Below, piece after piece: positions 1-9,028 of a stretch of DNA of 64,000 bases. The stretch lies in contig CP087990.1 in the NCBI GenBank assembly GCA_021044545.1, positions 248,001-312,000 of the forward strand, in the 5' to 3' direction. The notes below the pieces were generated by a model. The model was given only the letters and a program-made list of their open reading frames with translations, searched no databases and had not been told where the DNA came from. How positions within the stretch are numbered: position 1 is the first letter of the stretch; each line of letters opens with the position of its first letter. A program made the position numbers and the translations under genes. This DNA is from Comamonadaceae bacterium M7527. GTDB taxonomy: Bacteria > Pseudomonadota > Gammaproteobacteria > Burkholderiales > Burkholderiaceae_C.

Positions 1-354
1 GACTGGTTGCGTGTGAACCCTGGCCCCGTGATAACGGACAACCACAAAATCGCGCCGCCTAGCCGTGAAGGCATGAAGTCCAACATGGAAGACTTGATAC
101 ATCACTTCAAGCTGTTTACCGAAGGTTTTCGCGTGCCAGAAGGTGAGGCCTATGCGGCGGTTGAGCATCCCAAAGGTGAGTTTGGCATTTACATGGTGAG
201 TGATGGTGCCAACAAGCCTTATCGCCTGAAAATCCGCGCCCCTGGCTTTGCACACCTTGCAGGCCTGGATGAGCTAACCCGTGGCCACATGCTGGCTGAC
301 GCGGTGGCCATTATTGGGACCATGGACATTGTGTTTGGAGAAATCGACCGATGA
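1..354 (+). CDS. nuoD: NADH-quinone oxidoreductase subunit D (C-terminal part)
   Basis: This is the last 117 codons of the 49-kDa subunit of complex I; the reading frame is open at the left edge of the window. NuoD lies in the peripheral arm at the cytoplasmic face of the membrane and helps form the quinone-binding cavity with NuoB. The visible part has the conserved stretch EGMKSNMEDLIHHFKL and the family's usual C-terminus ending FGEIDR. The stop codon overlaps the nuoE start (ATGA), which points to translational coupling. The order nuoD-E-F-G-H-I-J-K-L-M-N is the standard proteobacterial one. Confidence 0.97.
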   Translation, partial: DWLRVNPGPVITDNHKIAPPSREGMKSNMEDLIHHFKLFTEGFRVPEGEAYAAVEHPKGEFGIYMVSDGANKPYRLKIRAPGFAHLAGLDELTRGHMLADAVAIIGTMDIVFGEIDR

Positions 355-881
355 TCTCGCAATCTACGCTGGCACGCTTTGACAAAGAAGTCGCCAAATA
401 CCCCGCAGACCAAAAGCGCTCCGCCGTGATGGCTTGCTTGTCTGTAGTGCAAGACGAACAAGGCTGGGTCAGCCCTGCATCTGAGGCGGCCATCGCTGAG
501 TACCTGGGCATGGCCACCATGGCGGTGCACGAAGTCACCACGTTTTACAACATGTACAACCAGGCGCCTGTTGGGCGCTTCAAGTTGAACGTGTGTACCA
601 ATCTGCCTTGTCAGTTGCGCAGCGGTCAAAACGCTTTGCACTACATGGAAGACAAGCTAGGCGTCAAAATGGGTGGTACCACGCCAGACGGCTTGTTCAC
701 CCTGCAACAAAGCGAGTGCCTGGGTGCCTGTGCCGACGCGCCGGTGTTGCTGGTGAATGACCGCAACATGTGCTCCAACATGAGCAACGAGCGCCTGGAC
801 GCCATGGTGGAGGCGCTCAGGGCTGAAGCCGCAAAGCACCCTGTGCCCTCGACACAAGCCAAGGCAGGAGCAGCAACATGA
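351..881 (+). CDS. nuoE: NADH-quinone oxidoreductase subunit E (24 kDa, 2Fe-2S)
   Basis: NuoE is the thioredoxin-fold subunit of the NADH-oxidising module and carries the off-path [2Fe-2S] cluster N1a next to the FMN of NuoF. The four expected ligands are present as C82-x4-C87 and C123-x3-C127, the latter in ECLGACADAP. The length of 176 residues is normal. The start is set by the ATGA overlap with nuoD, and the gene ends in another ATGA overlap with nuoF, so D, E and F are tightly coupled. Confidence 0.97.
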   Translation: MISQSTLARFDKEVAKYPADQKRSAVMACLSVVQDEQGWVSPASEAAIAEYLGMATMAVHEVTTFYNMYNQAPVGRFKLNVCTNLPCQLRSGQNALHYMEDKLGVKMGGTTPDGLFTLQQSECLGACADAPVLLVNDRNMCSNMSNERLDAMVEALRAEAAKHPVPSTQAKAGAAT

Positions 882-2242
882 GCGACATGATGGATTTGGC
901 CAACGTGTTGGCACATTTCAAAGCCAGTGGTGACGAGACCTGTTTTCACGGTCGCCATATCAATCCGCAAATCTACGCCGACTTGACCGGTGCCAATTGG
1001 GGCCTCAAAGACTACGAGTCGCGAGGTGGCTATGCGGCTTTGCGTAAAATTCTGGGCGCCGACGGTGGCGAAGGTCTCACGCAAGACGAAGTCATCGCGA
1101 CCTTGAAAGAGTCTGCCCTGCGTGGACGTGGTGGTGCAGGCTTTCCAACGGGTTTGAAGTGGAGCTTCATGCCCCGCCAGTTCCCCGGCCAAAAGTATTT
1201 GGTGTGCAACTCAGACGAGGGTGAGCCCGGTACTTGCAAAGACCGTGACATTCTCAATTACAACCCACACATAGTCATTGAAGGCATGGCCATTGCCGCT
1301 TATGCCATGGGCATTAGCGTGGGTTACAACTACATTCACGGCGAGATTTTTGCCACCTACGAGCGCTTTGAAGTCGCCCTCGAACAAGCCCGTGCAGCAG
1401 GCTTTTTGGGCAACGCCATCATGGGCTCTGGCTTTAACTTTGAGCTGCATGCCTTCCACGGTTTCGGTGCCTACATTTGCGGCGAAGAAACCGCCTTGCT
1501 GGAGTCACTTGAGGGCAAAAAAGGCCAGCCGCGCTTCAAGCCGCCATTCCCAGCCAGCTACGGTTTGTACGGCAAGCCCACCACCATTAACAACACCGAA
1601 ACATTTGCGGCTGTGCCGTGGATTATTCGCAATGGCGGGCAAGCCTATCTGGAGTGCGGCAAGCCCAACAACGGCGGCACCAAGATTTTCTCTGTCAGTG
1701 GAGATGTGCAGCGCCCGGGCAACTACGAAGTGCCGCTGGGCACACCGTTTGCCAAGCTGCTTGAGCTCGCCGGTGGTATGCGCCCAGGGCGCACGTTAAA
1801 AGCGGTGATTCCAGGTGGCTCATCAATGCCAGTGTTGCCTGCCGACATCATGATGGCCACGGACATGGACTACGACTCCATCGCCAAGGCGGGCTCTATG
1901 CTGGGCTCAGGTGCTGTCATCGTGATGGACGACACGCGCTGCATGGTCAAGAGCTTGTTGCGCTTGTCTTACTTTTACATGCACGAAAGCTGTGGTCAAT
2001 GCACACCTTGCCGCGAAGGCACGGGTTGGTTGTGGCGCATGGTTGATCGCATAGAAAACGGTCAAGGCCGCGAGAGCGACCTGGAACAACTCAATCGCGT
2101 GGCTGACGGGATTCAGGGTCGCACCATTTGCGCCCTGGGCGATGCGGCGGCCATGCCGGTTCGCGCCATGATCAAGCACTTCCGCCACGAGTTTGAGCAC
2201 CACATTGCCCACAAGTCCTGCATGCCAGGTACTGGCGAGTAA
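878..2242 (+). CDS. nuoF: NADH-quinone oxidoreductase subunit F (51 kDa, FMN/NADH site)
   Basis: NuoF is the NADH dehydrogenase subunit: it binds NADH and FMN and passes electrons to the N3 [4Fe-4S] cluster. A glycine-rich flavin and nucleotide loop, RGRGGAGFPTGLKW, lies near residues 80-95. The cluster motif ESCGQCTPCREGT lies near residues 368-381, with the fourth cysteine further on in GRTICALGD. At 454 residues it is a normal length for the family. It overlaps nuoE by four bases and is followed by a 24-base gap before nuoG. Confidence 0.97.
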   Translation: MSDMMDLANVLAHFKASGDETCFHGRHINPQIYADLTGANWGLKDYESRGGYAALRKILGADGGEGLTQDEVIATLKESALRGRGGAGFPTGLKWSFMPRQFPGQKYLVCNSDEGEPGTCKDRDILNYNPHIVIEGMAIAAYAMGISVGYNYIHGEIFATYERFEVALEQARAAGFLGNAIMGSGFNFELHAFHGFGAYICGEETALLESLEGKKGQPRFKPPFPASYGLYGKPTTINNTETFAAVPWIIRNGGQAYLECGKPNNGGTKIFSVSGDVQRPGNYEVPLGTPFAKLLELAGGMRPGRTLKAVIPGGSSMPVLPADIMMATDMDYDSIAKAGSMLGSGAVIVMDDTRCMVKSLLRLSYFYMHESCGQCTPCREGTGWLWRMVDRIENGQGRESDLEQLNRVADGIQGRTICALGDAAAMPVRAMIKHFRHEFEHHIAHKSCMPGTGE

Positions 2243-2266
2243 CGGCTGAAAAATAGGTAATACCCC

Positions 2267-4369
2267 ATGGTTGAAATCGAATTAGACGGCAACAAGGTAG
2301 AGGTACCAGAAGGCAGTATGGTCATGCATGCGGCTGAAAAGGCTGGCACCTATATTCCTCACTTTTGTTACCACAAGAAATTGTCAATCGCGGCCAACTG
2401 CCGTATGTGCCTGGTTGACGTGGAAAAGGCCCCAAAGGCCATGCCTGCCTGTGCCACACCCGTGTCACAAGGCATGGTGGTGCGTACCAAGAGCGACAAA
2501 GCCATCAAGGCGCAACAGTCTGTGATGGAGTTTTTGCTCATCAACCACCCACTGGATTGCCCTATTTGCGACCAGGGCGGCGAGTGTCAGTTGCAAGACT
2601 TGGCGGTAGGCTACGGCAGCGGCAACTCGCAGTTTGAAGAAGACAAGCGTGTGGTGCACCACAAAGACGTGGGCCCACTCATTTCCATGGAAGAGATGAG
2701 CCGTTGCATACACTGCACACGCTGCGTGCGCTTTGGCGAAGAAATCGCGGGCGACATGGAGTTGGGTATGTCCAACCGTGGCGAGCATGCTGAAATTGAA
2801 ACCTTCCTGGGCGAGACGGTGGATTCTGAGCTATCGGGCAACATGATCGATATCTGTCCGGTAGGCGCACTGACCAGCAAGCCGTTTCGTTACAACGCCC
2901 GTACATGGGAGTTGTCACGCCGCAAATCTGTGAGCCCACACGACAGCACGGGTGCCAACCTCATCGTGCAGGTTAAAAACCACAAAGCCATGCGCGTGGT
3001 ACCACTGGAAAACGACGCGGTGAACGAGTGCTGGATTGCTGACCGTGATCGCTTCTCGTACGAGTCTTTGAACAGCGACGAGCGCTTGACAAAGCCCATG
3101 CTCAAGCAGGATGGACAGTGGCTGGAGGTGGACTGGACGACGGCGCTTGAGTACGTGGCCAACGGCTTGAAGCAGATTAAGGCAGAGTTTGGTGCCAACG
3201 CGATTGGCGCTCTGGTCAGCCCACATGCCACTGTCGAGGAGTTGTCGCTGGCCGGCACGCTGATGCGCGGCCTGGGCTCAGACAACATCGACTACCGCTT
3301 GCGCAATGCCGAGTTCGGCGAGTTTGAAGGTGCGCGTCACCTGGGCCGCTCCATTGCGTCACTGAGTTCGCTGAAACAAGCCTTGGTGGTCGGCAGCCGT
3401 TTGCGTAAAGACCATCCGTTGTTTGCACAACGCATTCGCCAAGCTGCGCGCCGCGGCTGCAAGGTAGACGTGATTGCCTCTGCGCGCGAGTTCAAGGGCG
3501 GCCAAGATTGGGCCATGCCCGTACGCACCTTTATGTCTGGCAGCGCCCAGGAGTGGGGTCAGCTGTTGGCCAATGTGGCCGCGGCTGTGGCCGCTGACAA
3601 AGGCGTTGCAAGCCCTGTTGCGGGTCGAGTCACTGATGCGGCAATGGCCGTTGCTGGCAAGTTGGGTGAGGGTAGTGCCATTTTGCTGGGCAACGCCGCC
3701 GCACACCACGCCAATGCTTCTAGCCTGTTGGCCATAGCCAACTGGATTGCCCAACAAACCGGTGCAACAGTGGGCTATTTAACGCAGGCGGCCAACACGG
3801 TTGGTGCGCAGTTGGTAGGTGCGCAACCTAAAACCGGCGGCCTGCACGCAGGTGACATGTTGGCTGGCAAGACCAAGGCCCTGGTCCTGCTGGGCGTTGA
3901 GCCTGGCAAGGATACAGCACCGGCCAGGCTGGACGGCGTTGAGATGGTCGTGTCCATGAGCCCATTCAAGGCCAACCTGGATGTTGCCGACGTGTTGTTG
4001 CCTATTGCCCCGTTCACCGAAACGTCGGGCAGCTTTGTGAATGCCGAAGGCTTGCTCCAAAGCTTTCATGCGGTGGTCAAGCCCCTGGGCGAAACCCGCC
4101 CTGCGTGGAAAGTGTTGCGCGTGTTGTGCAACATGCATGACCTACCCGGTGTGCAGTTTGAAACTTCGCAAGACGTGTTGGCTGCGACAGGTTTGTCGGC
4201 TGGTTTGGTAGACGCTGCGCTTTTGAACAACGCCACCAAGGCCGCAGCTTCTGTGGCCGCAACCGCTGGCGAGCCTGTGGTTGCTGGCATTTACGAACTG
4301 GACGGCATGGTGCGCCGCGCGCCAGCCTTGCAGCATACGGTTGATGCCAAGCAGGAGGTGTTCGCATGA
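2267..4369 (+). CDS. nuoG: NADH-quinone oxidoreductase subunit G (75 kDa, Fe-S)
   Basis: NuoG is the large iron-sulfur subunit of the electron-input module. Residues 1-70 form a ferredoxin-like [2Fe-2S] domain with C34, C45, C48 and C62. It is followed by the His/Cys-ligated N5 cluster region (HPLDCPICDQGGECQLQD) and the N4 cluster (CIHCTRC). The rest is a molybdopterin-oxidoreductase-like fold that in complex I carries no Mo cofactor. The length is 700 residues. The ATG follows a weak ribosome site, and the stop overlaps nuoH (ATGA at 4366). Confidence 0.96.
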   Translation: MVEIELDGNKVEVPEGSMVMHAAEKAGTYIPHFCYHKKLSIAANCRMCLVDVEKAPKAMPACATPVSQGMVVRTKSDKAIKAQQSVMEFLLINHPLDCPICDQGGECQLQDLAVGYGSGNSQFEEDKRVVHHKDVGPLISMEEMSRCIHCTRCVRFGEEIAGDMELGMSNRGEHAEIETFLGETVDSELSGNMIDICPVGALTSKPFRYNARTWELSRRKSVSPHDSTGANLIVQVKNHKAMRVVPLENDAVNECWIADRDRFSYESLNSDERLTKPMLKQDGQWLEVDWTTALEYVANGLKQIKAEFGANAIGALVSPHATVEELSLAGTLMRGLGSDNIDYRLRNAEFGEFEGARHLGRSIASLSSLKQALVVGSRLRKDHPLFAQRIRQAARRGCKVDVIASAREFKGGQDWAMPVRTFMSGSAQEWGQLLANVAAAVAADKGVASPVAGRVTDAAMAVAGKLGEGSAILLGNAAAHHANASSLLAIANWIAQQTGATVGYLTQAANTVGAQLVGAQPKTGGLHAGDMLAGKTKALVLLGVEPGKDTAPARLDGVEMVVSMSPFKANLDVADVLLPIAPFTETSGSFVNAEGLLQSFHAVVKPLGETRPAWKVLRVLCNMHDLPGVQFETSQDVLAATGLSAGLVDAALLNNATKAAASVAATAGEPVVAGIYELDGMVRRAPALQHTVDAKQEVFA

Positions 4370-5442
4370 TAGACACCATGTACAACGCAGGCTTGGGCTT
4401 GTTTGCCGCCACATGGTGGTCACTGTATGTGTGGCCAGTGGCGTGGGGCATGATCAAGATCGTGGCCGTGCTTGCCCCGCTAATGGGTGCTGTGGCCTAC
4501 CTCACCTTGTGGGAGCGCAAATTGTTGGGTTGGATGCAAGTGCGTCACGGCCCCAACCGCGTAGGTCCCATGGGCTTGTTGCAGCCTATCGCTGATGCCC
4601 TAAAGTTACTCACCAAAGAGCTGATCAACCCCAGTGCTGCCAGTATGGGTTTGTTCCGATTGGGCCCAGTCATGGCCATCATGCCGGCCTTGGCCGCTTG
4701 GGTGGCGATTCCGTTTGGCCCTGACCTGGTTATTGCTGATGTCAATGCGGCCTTGCTGTTGATCATGGCGATTACCTCCATAGAGGTATACGGCGTCATC
4801 ATTGCCGGTTGGGCGTCCAACTCCAAGTATGCGTTTTTGGGCGCGCTTCGTGCGTCTGCGCAAATGGTGAGTTACGAAATCGCCATGGGTTTTTGCTTGG
4901 TCGTGGTGATCATGGTTTCAGGCAGTTTGAACCTGGGCGAAATCATTGCCGTGCAGGGCAAGGGCATGTTTGCCGACATGGGCCTCAACTTCCTGTCCTG
5001 GAACTGGCTGCCATTGCTGCCCATTTTTGTGGTGTTCGTCATCTCTGGTGTTGCCGAAACCAACCGCCACCCGTTTGACGTGGTTGAGGGCGAAGCCGAG
5101 ATCGTGGCTGGCCACATGGTTGAGTACTCAGGCATGGGCTTTGCCATCTTCTTCCTGGCCGAATACGCGGCCATGTGGTTGGTGTCTATTTTGGCGGTGC
5201 ACTTGTTCTTGGGCGGCTGGCTGCCTGCGTTTGAGTTTCTGAGCTTCATTCCAGGCTGGGTTTGGCTGGCTGCAAAAACATTCTTCATGGTGTCGCTGTT
5301 CATTTGGCTGCGCGCTACCTTCCCACGCTTCAGGTATGACCAGATCATGCGTTTGGGTTGGAAGATTTTCATTCCCGTGACCTTAATCTGGTTGCTGGTC
5401 GTGGGCGGATGGTTGATCTCCCCATGGAACATTTGGCTATAA
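4366..5442 (+). CDS. nuoH: NADH-quinone oxidoreductase subunit H
   Basis: NuoH is the membrane subunit that joins the peripheral arm to the proton-pumping arm and closes the quinone chamber. The 358-residue protein has about eight hydrophobic helices. It has the family motifs RHGPNRVGPMGLLQP near residue 60 and ETNRHPFDVVEGEAE near residue 230, the latter carrying the glutamates thought to link quinone chemistry to proton movement. Start and coupling come from the four-base overlap with nuoG. Confidence 0.97.
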   Translation: MIDTMYNAGLGLFAATWWSLYVWPVAWGMIKIVAVLAPLMGAVAYLTLWERKLLGWMQVRHGPNRVGPMGLLQPIADALKLLTKELINPSAASMGLFRLGPVMAIMPALAAWVAIPFGPDLVIADVNAALLLIMAITSIEVYGVIIAGWASNSKYAFLGALRASAQMVSYEIAMGFCLVVVIMVSGSLNLGEIIAVQGKGMFADMGLNFLSWNWLPLLPIFVVFVISGVAETNRHPFDVVEGEAEIVAGHMVEYSGMGFAIFFLAEYAAMWLVSILAVHLFLGGWLPAFEFLSFIPGWVWLAAKTFFMVSLFIWLRATFPRFRYDQIMRLGWKIFIPVTLIWLLVVGGWLISPWNIWL

Positions 5443-5455
5443 CAGCGAGCTAGAC

Positions 5456-5980
5456 ATGTCTACTGCAGTCGCATCAAACACCAAGTCCTCAGCGTTTTCG
5501 CTGCGCGACTTTCTGTCCAGCTTTATGCTGCTGGAATTATTCAAAGGCATGGCGCTTACGGGCAAATACATGTTCCGGGGCAAAGTCACGGTGCAGTTTC
5601 CCGAAGAAAAAACGCCGCTAAGCCCGCGTTTCAGAGGCTTGCATGCCTTGCGCCGTTACGAAAATGGCGAAGAGCGTTGTATTGCTTGTAAGTTGTGCGA
5701 GGCTGTTTGCCCTGCTATGGCCATCACCATAGAGGCGGGTGTACGTGATGACGGCAGCCGCCGCACCACGCGCTACGACATTGATTTAACGAAGTGCATT
5801 TTTTGTGGCTTTTGCGAAGAGAGCTGCCCGGTGGACTCCATCGTTGAGACCCACATCCTGGAGTACCACGGTGAGAAGCGCGGGGACTTGTACTTCACCA
5901 AAGACATGCTGCTGGCAGTGGGCGACCGCTACGAGCCAGAGATTGCAGCGGCCAAAGCGGCTGACGCCAAGTACCGCTAA
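5456..5980 (+). CDS. nuoI: NADH-quinone oxidoreductase subunit I (2 x 4Fe-4S)
   Basis: NuoI is the 8Fe ferredoxin-type subunit that carries clusters N6a and N6b toward N2 and the quinone. Two full motifs are seen: CIACKLCEAVCP (C75, C78, C81, C85) and CIFCGFCEESCP (C114, C117, C120, C124). An amphipathic N-terminal stretch of about 35 residues probably lies on the membrane. The length of 174 residues is typical. It sits 13 bases after nuoH in the same operon. Confidence 0.97.
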   Translation: MSTAVASNTKSSAFSLRDFLSSFMLLELFKGMALTGKYMFRGKVTVQFPEEKTPLSPRFRGLHALRRYENGEERCIACKLCEAVCPAMAITIEAGVRDDGSRRTTRYDIDLTKCIFCGFCEESCPVDSIVETHILEYHGEKRGDLYFTKDMLLAVGDRYEPEIAAAKAADAKYR

Positions 5981-6015
5981 AGCGCGCTTAGCGTTCGACT
6001 GAAAGACAAACCATC

Positions 6016-6660
6016 ATGGATGTGACTTCAATTCTGTTTTATGTGTTCAGCGCTGTGTTGCTGGGCGCCGCCTTTATGGTGGTGACCGCGCGCAACACTG
6101 TGCATGCCACCTTGTTTTTAATGCTGGCTTTTTTCCAGGCTTCCATGGTTTGGATGCTGTTGCACGCCGAGTTCTTGGCCATCACCCTGGTGTTGGTGTA
6201 CCTGGGTGCGGTGATGGTGTTGTTCCTGTTTGTGGTGATGATGCTGGATATCAACATTGAAGGAATGCGCAAAGGCTTTTGGCGCAACTTGCCACTGGCC
6301 GCTGTTGTGGGTGCTCTTATGGCCGCTCAAATTGCAGCCGTGGTGAACGATGGTTTCTCTGGCGTGCCGCAACCGGTGTTGGTACAGGGCGTGTCTAACA
6401 CCCATGCGCTGGGCACCGTGTTGTACACCGAATACCTGTACCCGCTAGAGGTGGCGGCTGTGTTGCTGCTGGTAGCGATTATTGCGGCCATTGCACTCAC
6501 GCTGCGCGAGCGCAAAGACACGCGCAACACAGTGGCTTCGGAGCAAGTCAAAGTGCGCAAGGCGGATCGCTTGCGCATTATCAAGATGGATGCGGTGGTA
6601 CCGGCAACACCCGCGCCAGACTCAGAGCCTGATGCAGCCGCAGGGGAGCAAGCAAAATGA
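6016..6660 (+). CDS. nuoJ: NADH-quinone oxidoreductase subunit J
   Basis: NuoJ is a membrane subunit with about five helices that contributes to the hydrophilic axis between NuoH and the antiporter-like subunits. The first 170 residues are strongly hydrophobic and include the conserved region around LVYLGAVMVLFLFVVMML. The last 45 residues form a charged, Ala/Pro-rich tail that probably faces the cytoplasm and is variable in the family. The total is 214 residues. The stop overlaps nuoK by four bases. Confidence 0.95.
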   Translation: MDVTSILFYVFSAVLLGAAFMVVTARNTVHATLFLMLAFFQASMVWMLLHAEFLAITLVLVYLGAVMVLFLFVVMMLDINIEGMRKGFWRNLPLAAVVGALMAAQIAAVVNDGFSGVPQPVLVQGVSNTHALGTVLYTEYLYPLEVAAVLLLVAIIAAIALTLRERKDTRNTVASEQVKVRKADRLRIIKMDAVVPATPAPDSEPDAAAGEQAK

Positions 6661-6965
6661 GCGTGACACTTGGCCACTTTTTGACCCTGGGCGCGGCACT
6701 GTTTGCCTTGTCCATTGTGGGCATCTTTTTAAACCGCAAAAACTTAATCGTGCTGTTAATGGCCATTGAGTTGATGCTGCTCGCTGTGAACACCAATTTT
6801 GTGGCGTTCTCATATTTCCTGAATGACATGCACGGCCAAGTGTTCGTGTTTTTTATTCTGACTGTGGCTGCGGCCGAATCGGCCATTGGTTTGGCCATTC
6901 TGGTGCTGTTGTTCCGCAACAAGTCCACCATCAATGTGCAAGAGCTCAACGCCCTTAAGGGTTGA
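6657..6965 (+). CDS. nuoK: NADH-quinone oxidoreductase subunit K
   Basis: NuoK is a three-helix, MrpC-like subunit that carries one of the proton half-channels. The 102-residue length is exactly what the family shows. The acidic residues within the membrane are visible in LLMAIELMLLAVN and in AAAESAIGLAI. The ATG lies in the ATGA overlap with nuoJ. Confidence 0.96.
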   Translation: MSVTLGHFLTLGAALFALSIVGIFLNRKNLIVLLMAIELMLLAVNTNFVAFSYFLNDMHGQVFVFFILTVAAAESAIGLAILVLLFRNKSTINVQELNALKG

Positions 6966-6985
6966 GCCAGAAAAGACGAAACAGC

Positions 6986-9016
6986 ATGAGTAACACATTG
7001 TCTGCAGGCCTGCTATTGGCCGTGCCGCTAGCGCCTTTGTTTGGCGCCATTTTGGCTGGTGTTTTTGGCACCAAACTGGGCGGTAACCTGTTAGGGCACA
7101 AGACTGGCCACAGCGTCACGATTGTGGGTGTCCTGATCGCGTTTGTACTGTCGGTCATGACGCTGCTGGACGTGATGGATGGCGCGCGCTTCAACCAAAC
7201 CATTTACGAGTGGATGGTGATTGGTGGTTTGCGCATGGAAGTGGGCTTTATGGTGGACGGCCTCACCGCCATGATGATGGTGGTGGTGACCTTTGTGTCG
7301 TTAATGGTGCACTTGTACACCGTGGGCTACATGGCTGGAGACCCCGGCTACAACCGCTTTTTCTCCTACATCTCCTTGTTTACCTTTTCCATGCTGATGC
7401 TGGTGATGAGTAACAACTTGCTGCAGTTGTTCTTTGGCTGGGAAGCCGTGGGTTTGGTGTCTTACTTGCTGATTGGTTTCTGGTTCAAGCGCTCTACAGC
7501 GGTGTTTGCCAACATGAAGGCCTTTTTGGTGAACCGCGTGGGTGACTTTGGCTTTATCCTGGGCATTGGCCTGATCGCCGCCTACACCGGCACGCTGAAC
7601 TACACGGAGATTTTTGCCCAAGGCGACTCGCTGGTTGGCCAGACCTTGCCCGGCGGTGACTGGTTGCTGCTGTCTGTCATCGGCATTTGCCTGTTTATTG
7701 GCGCCATGGGCAAGTCGGCACAGTTTCCATTGCATGTGTGGTTGCCAGACTCCATGGAAGGCCCCACACCTATTTCTGCGCTGATTCACGCGGCCACCAT
7801 GGTGACTGCAGGTATCTTTATGGTGGCACGCATGTCGCCGCTGTACGAGTTGTCTGACACAGCGCTGAACTTCATCATGGTGATTGGTTCCATCACGGCC
7901 CTGTTCATGGGCTTGTTGGGTCTGATTCAAAACGACATCAAGCGCGTGGTGGCTTACTCTACCTTGTCGCAACTGGGCTACATGACGGTGGCCTTGGGCG
8001 CTTCAGCCTACTCGGTCGCTGTGTTTCACCTGATGACGCACGCGTTCTTCAAGGCGCTGTTGTTCTTGGCGGCGGGCTCGGTCATCATGGGCTTGCACCA
8101 TAACCAGGACATTCGCTGGATGGGTGGCGTGCGCAAGTACATGCCCATCACTTGGGTGACGTTCTTGCTGGGCTCTTTGGCGCTGATCGGTACGCCTTTG
8201 TTCTCAGGCTTTTACTCGAAAGACTCCATTATCGAGGCGGTACATGCCAGCAATTTGGCTGCGTCTGGCTTCGCCAATATCGCAGTGTTGGCGGGTGTAT
8301 TTGTAACCGCGCTGTACTCGTTCCGCTTGTACTTTTTGGTCTTTCATGGCGCAGAGCGTTATGACCAAAACCCCGATGCCCACCATGACGATCACGATCA
8401 TGCGCACGACGAGCATGGCCACGGTCATGACGACAAGCCGCATGAGTCGCCCTGGGTGGTGACTGTGCCGTTGGTGCTGTTGGCCATTCCCTCCGTGCTC
8501 ATTGGCTACTACACCATAGACGGCCTGTTGTACGGCAGGTTCTTTGCTGACGCCATCGTGGTGGACACCTCAAAGCACCCAGCCATGCTGGAGATTGCCG
8601 AGATCTTCCACGGCCCCATTGCCATGGCTTTGCACGGTTTGCAAACCGCACCCTTCTGGCTTGCTTTGGCGGGTGTGGTCGCGGCCTATTACATGTACAT
8701 GGTGAACCCGGCTGTACCAGCGGCATTTGCACGTATTTTTGCACCCATCATTACGGTGATGGAGAACAAGTACTACATGGACTGGTTCAACGAAAACGTG
8801 TTGGCTAAAGGTGCTCGCCTGCTGGGCACTGGCCTGTGGAAGGGCGGTGACCAAGGCGTGATTGAGGGCGGCATAGTGAATGCCAGCTGGAAGCTGGTCG
8901 GTTTTATTTCGTCACTGGTTCGCAAGGCACAAAGCGGTTTTATTTACCACTACGCTTTTGTGATGATTTTGGGCATGTTCGCGTTGGTGACCGTGTTCGT
9001 TTGGCTGGCGAAGTAA
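6986..9016 (+). CDS. nuoL: NADH-quinone oxidoreductase subunit L (antiporter-like)
   Basis: NuoL is the distal MrpA-like proton-pumping subunit, with a long lateral helix near the C-terminus. I start it at the ATG at 6986 (MSNTLSAG). The frame is open back to a TTG inside the end of nuoK, but that is not needed. Conserved pump residues are seen in FFGWEAVGLVSYLLIGFW and HAATMVTAGIFMV. A histidine- and aspartate-rich loop of about 22 residues lies near residues 465-487 (GHGHDDKPH at its end), in the loop between two late helices; it is discussed as a finding. The length is 676 residues. Confidence 0.96.
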   Translation: MSNTLSAGLLLAVPLAPLFGAILAGVFGTKLGGNLLGHKTGHSVTIVGVLIAFVLSVMTLLDVMDGARFNQTIYEWMVIGGLRMEVGFMVDGLTAMMMVVVTFVSLMVHLYTVGYMAGDPGYNRFFSYISLFTFSMLMLVMSNNLLQLFFGWEAVGLVSYLLIGFWFKRSTAVFANMKAFLVNRVGDFGFILGIGLIAAYTGTLNYTEIFAQGDSLVGQTLPGGDWLLLSVIGICLFIGAMGKSAQFPLHVWLPDSMEGPTPISALIHAATMVTAGIFMVARMSPLYELSDTALNFIMVIGSITALFMGLLGLIQNDIKRVVAYSTLSQLGYMTVALGASAYSVAVFHLMTHAFFKALLFLAAGSVIMGLHHNQDIRWMGGVRKYMPITWVTFLLGSLALIGTPLFSGFYSKDSIIEAVHASNLAASGFANIAVLAGVFVTALYSFRLYFLVFHGAERYDQNPDAHHDDHDHAHDEHGHGHDDKPHESPWVVTVPLVLLAIPSVLIGYYTIDGLLYGRFFADAIVVDTSKHPAMLEIAEIFHGPIAMALHGLQTAPFWLALAGVVAAYYMYMVNPAVPAAFARIFAPIITVMENKYYMDWFNENVLAKGARLLGTGLWKGGDQGVIEGGIVNASWKLVGFISSLVRKAQSGFIYHYAFVMILGMFALVTVFVWLAK

Positions 9017-9028
9017 GGAGAATAAAAA

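Noticed and set aside
6962..6985. TTG start of nuoL inside the nuoK end
   Set aside because: The ATG at 6986 gives the usual NuoL N-terminus; the extra eight residues are not family-like.
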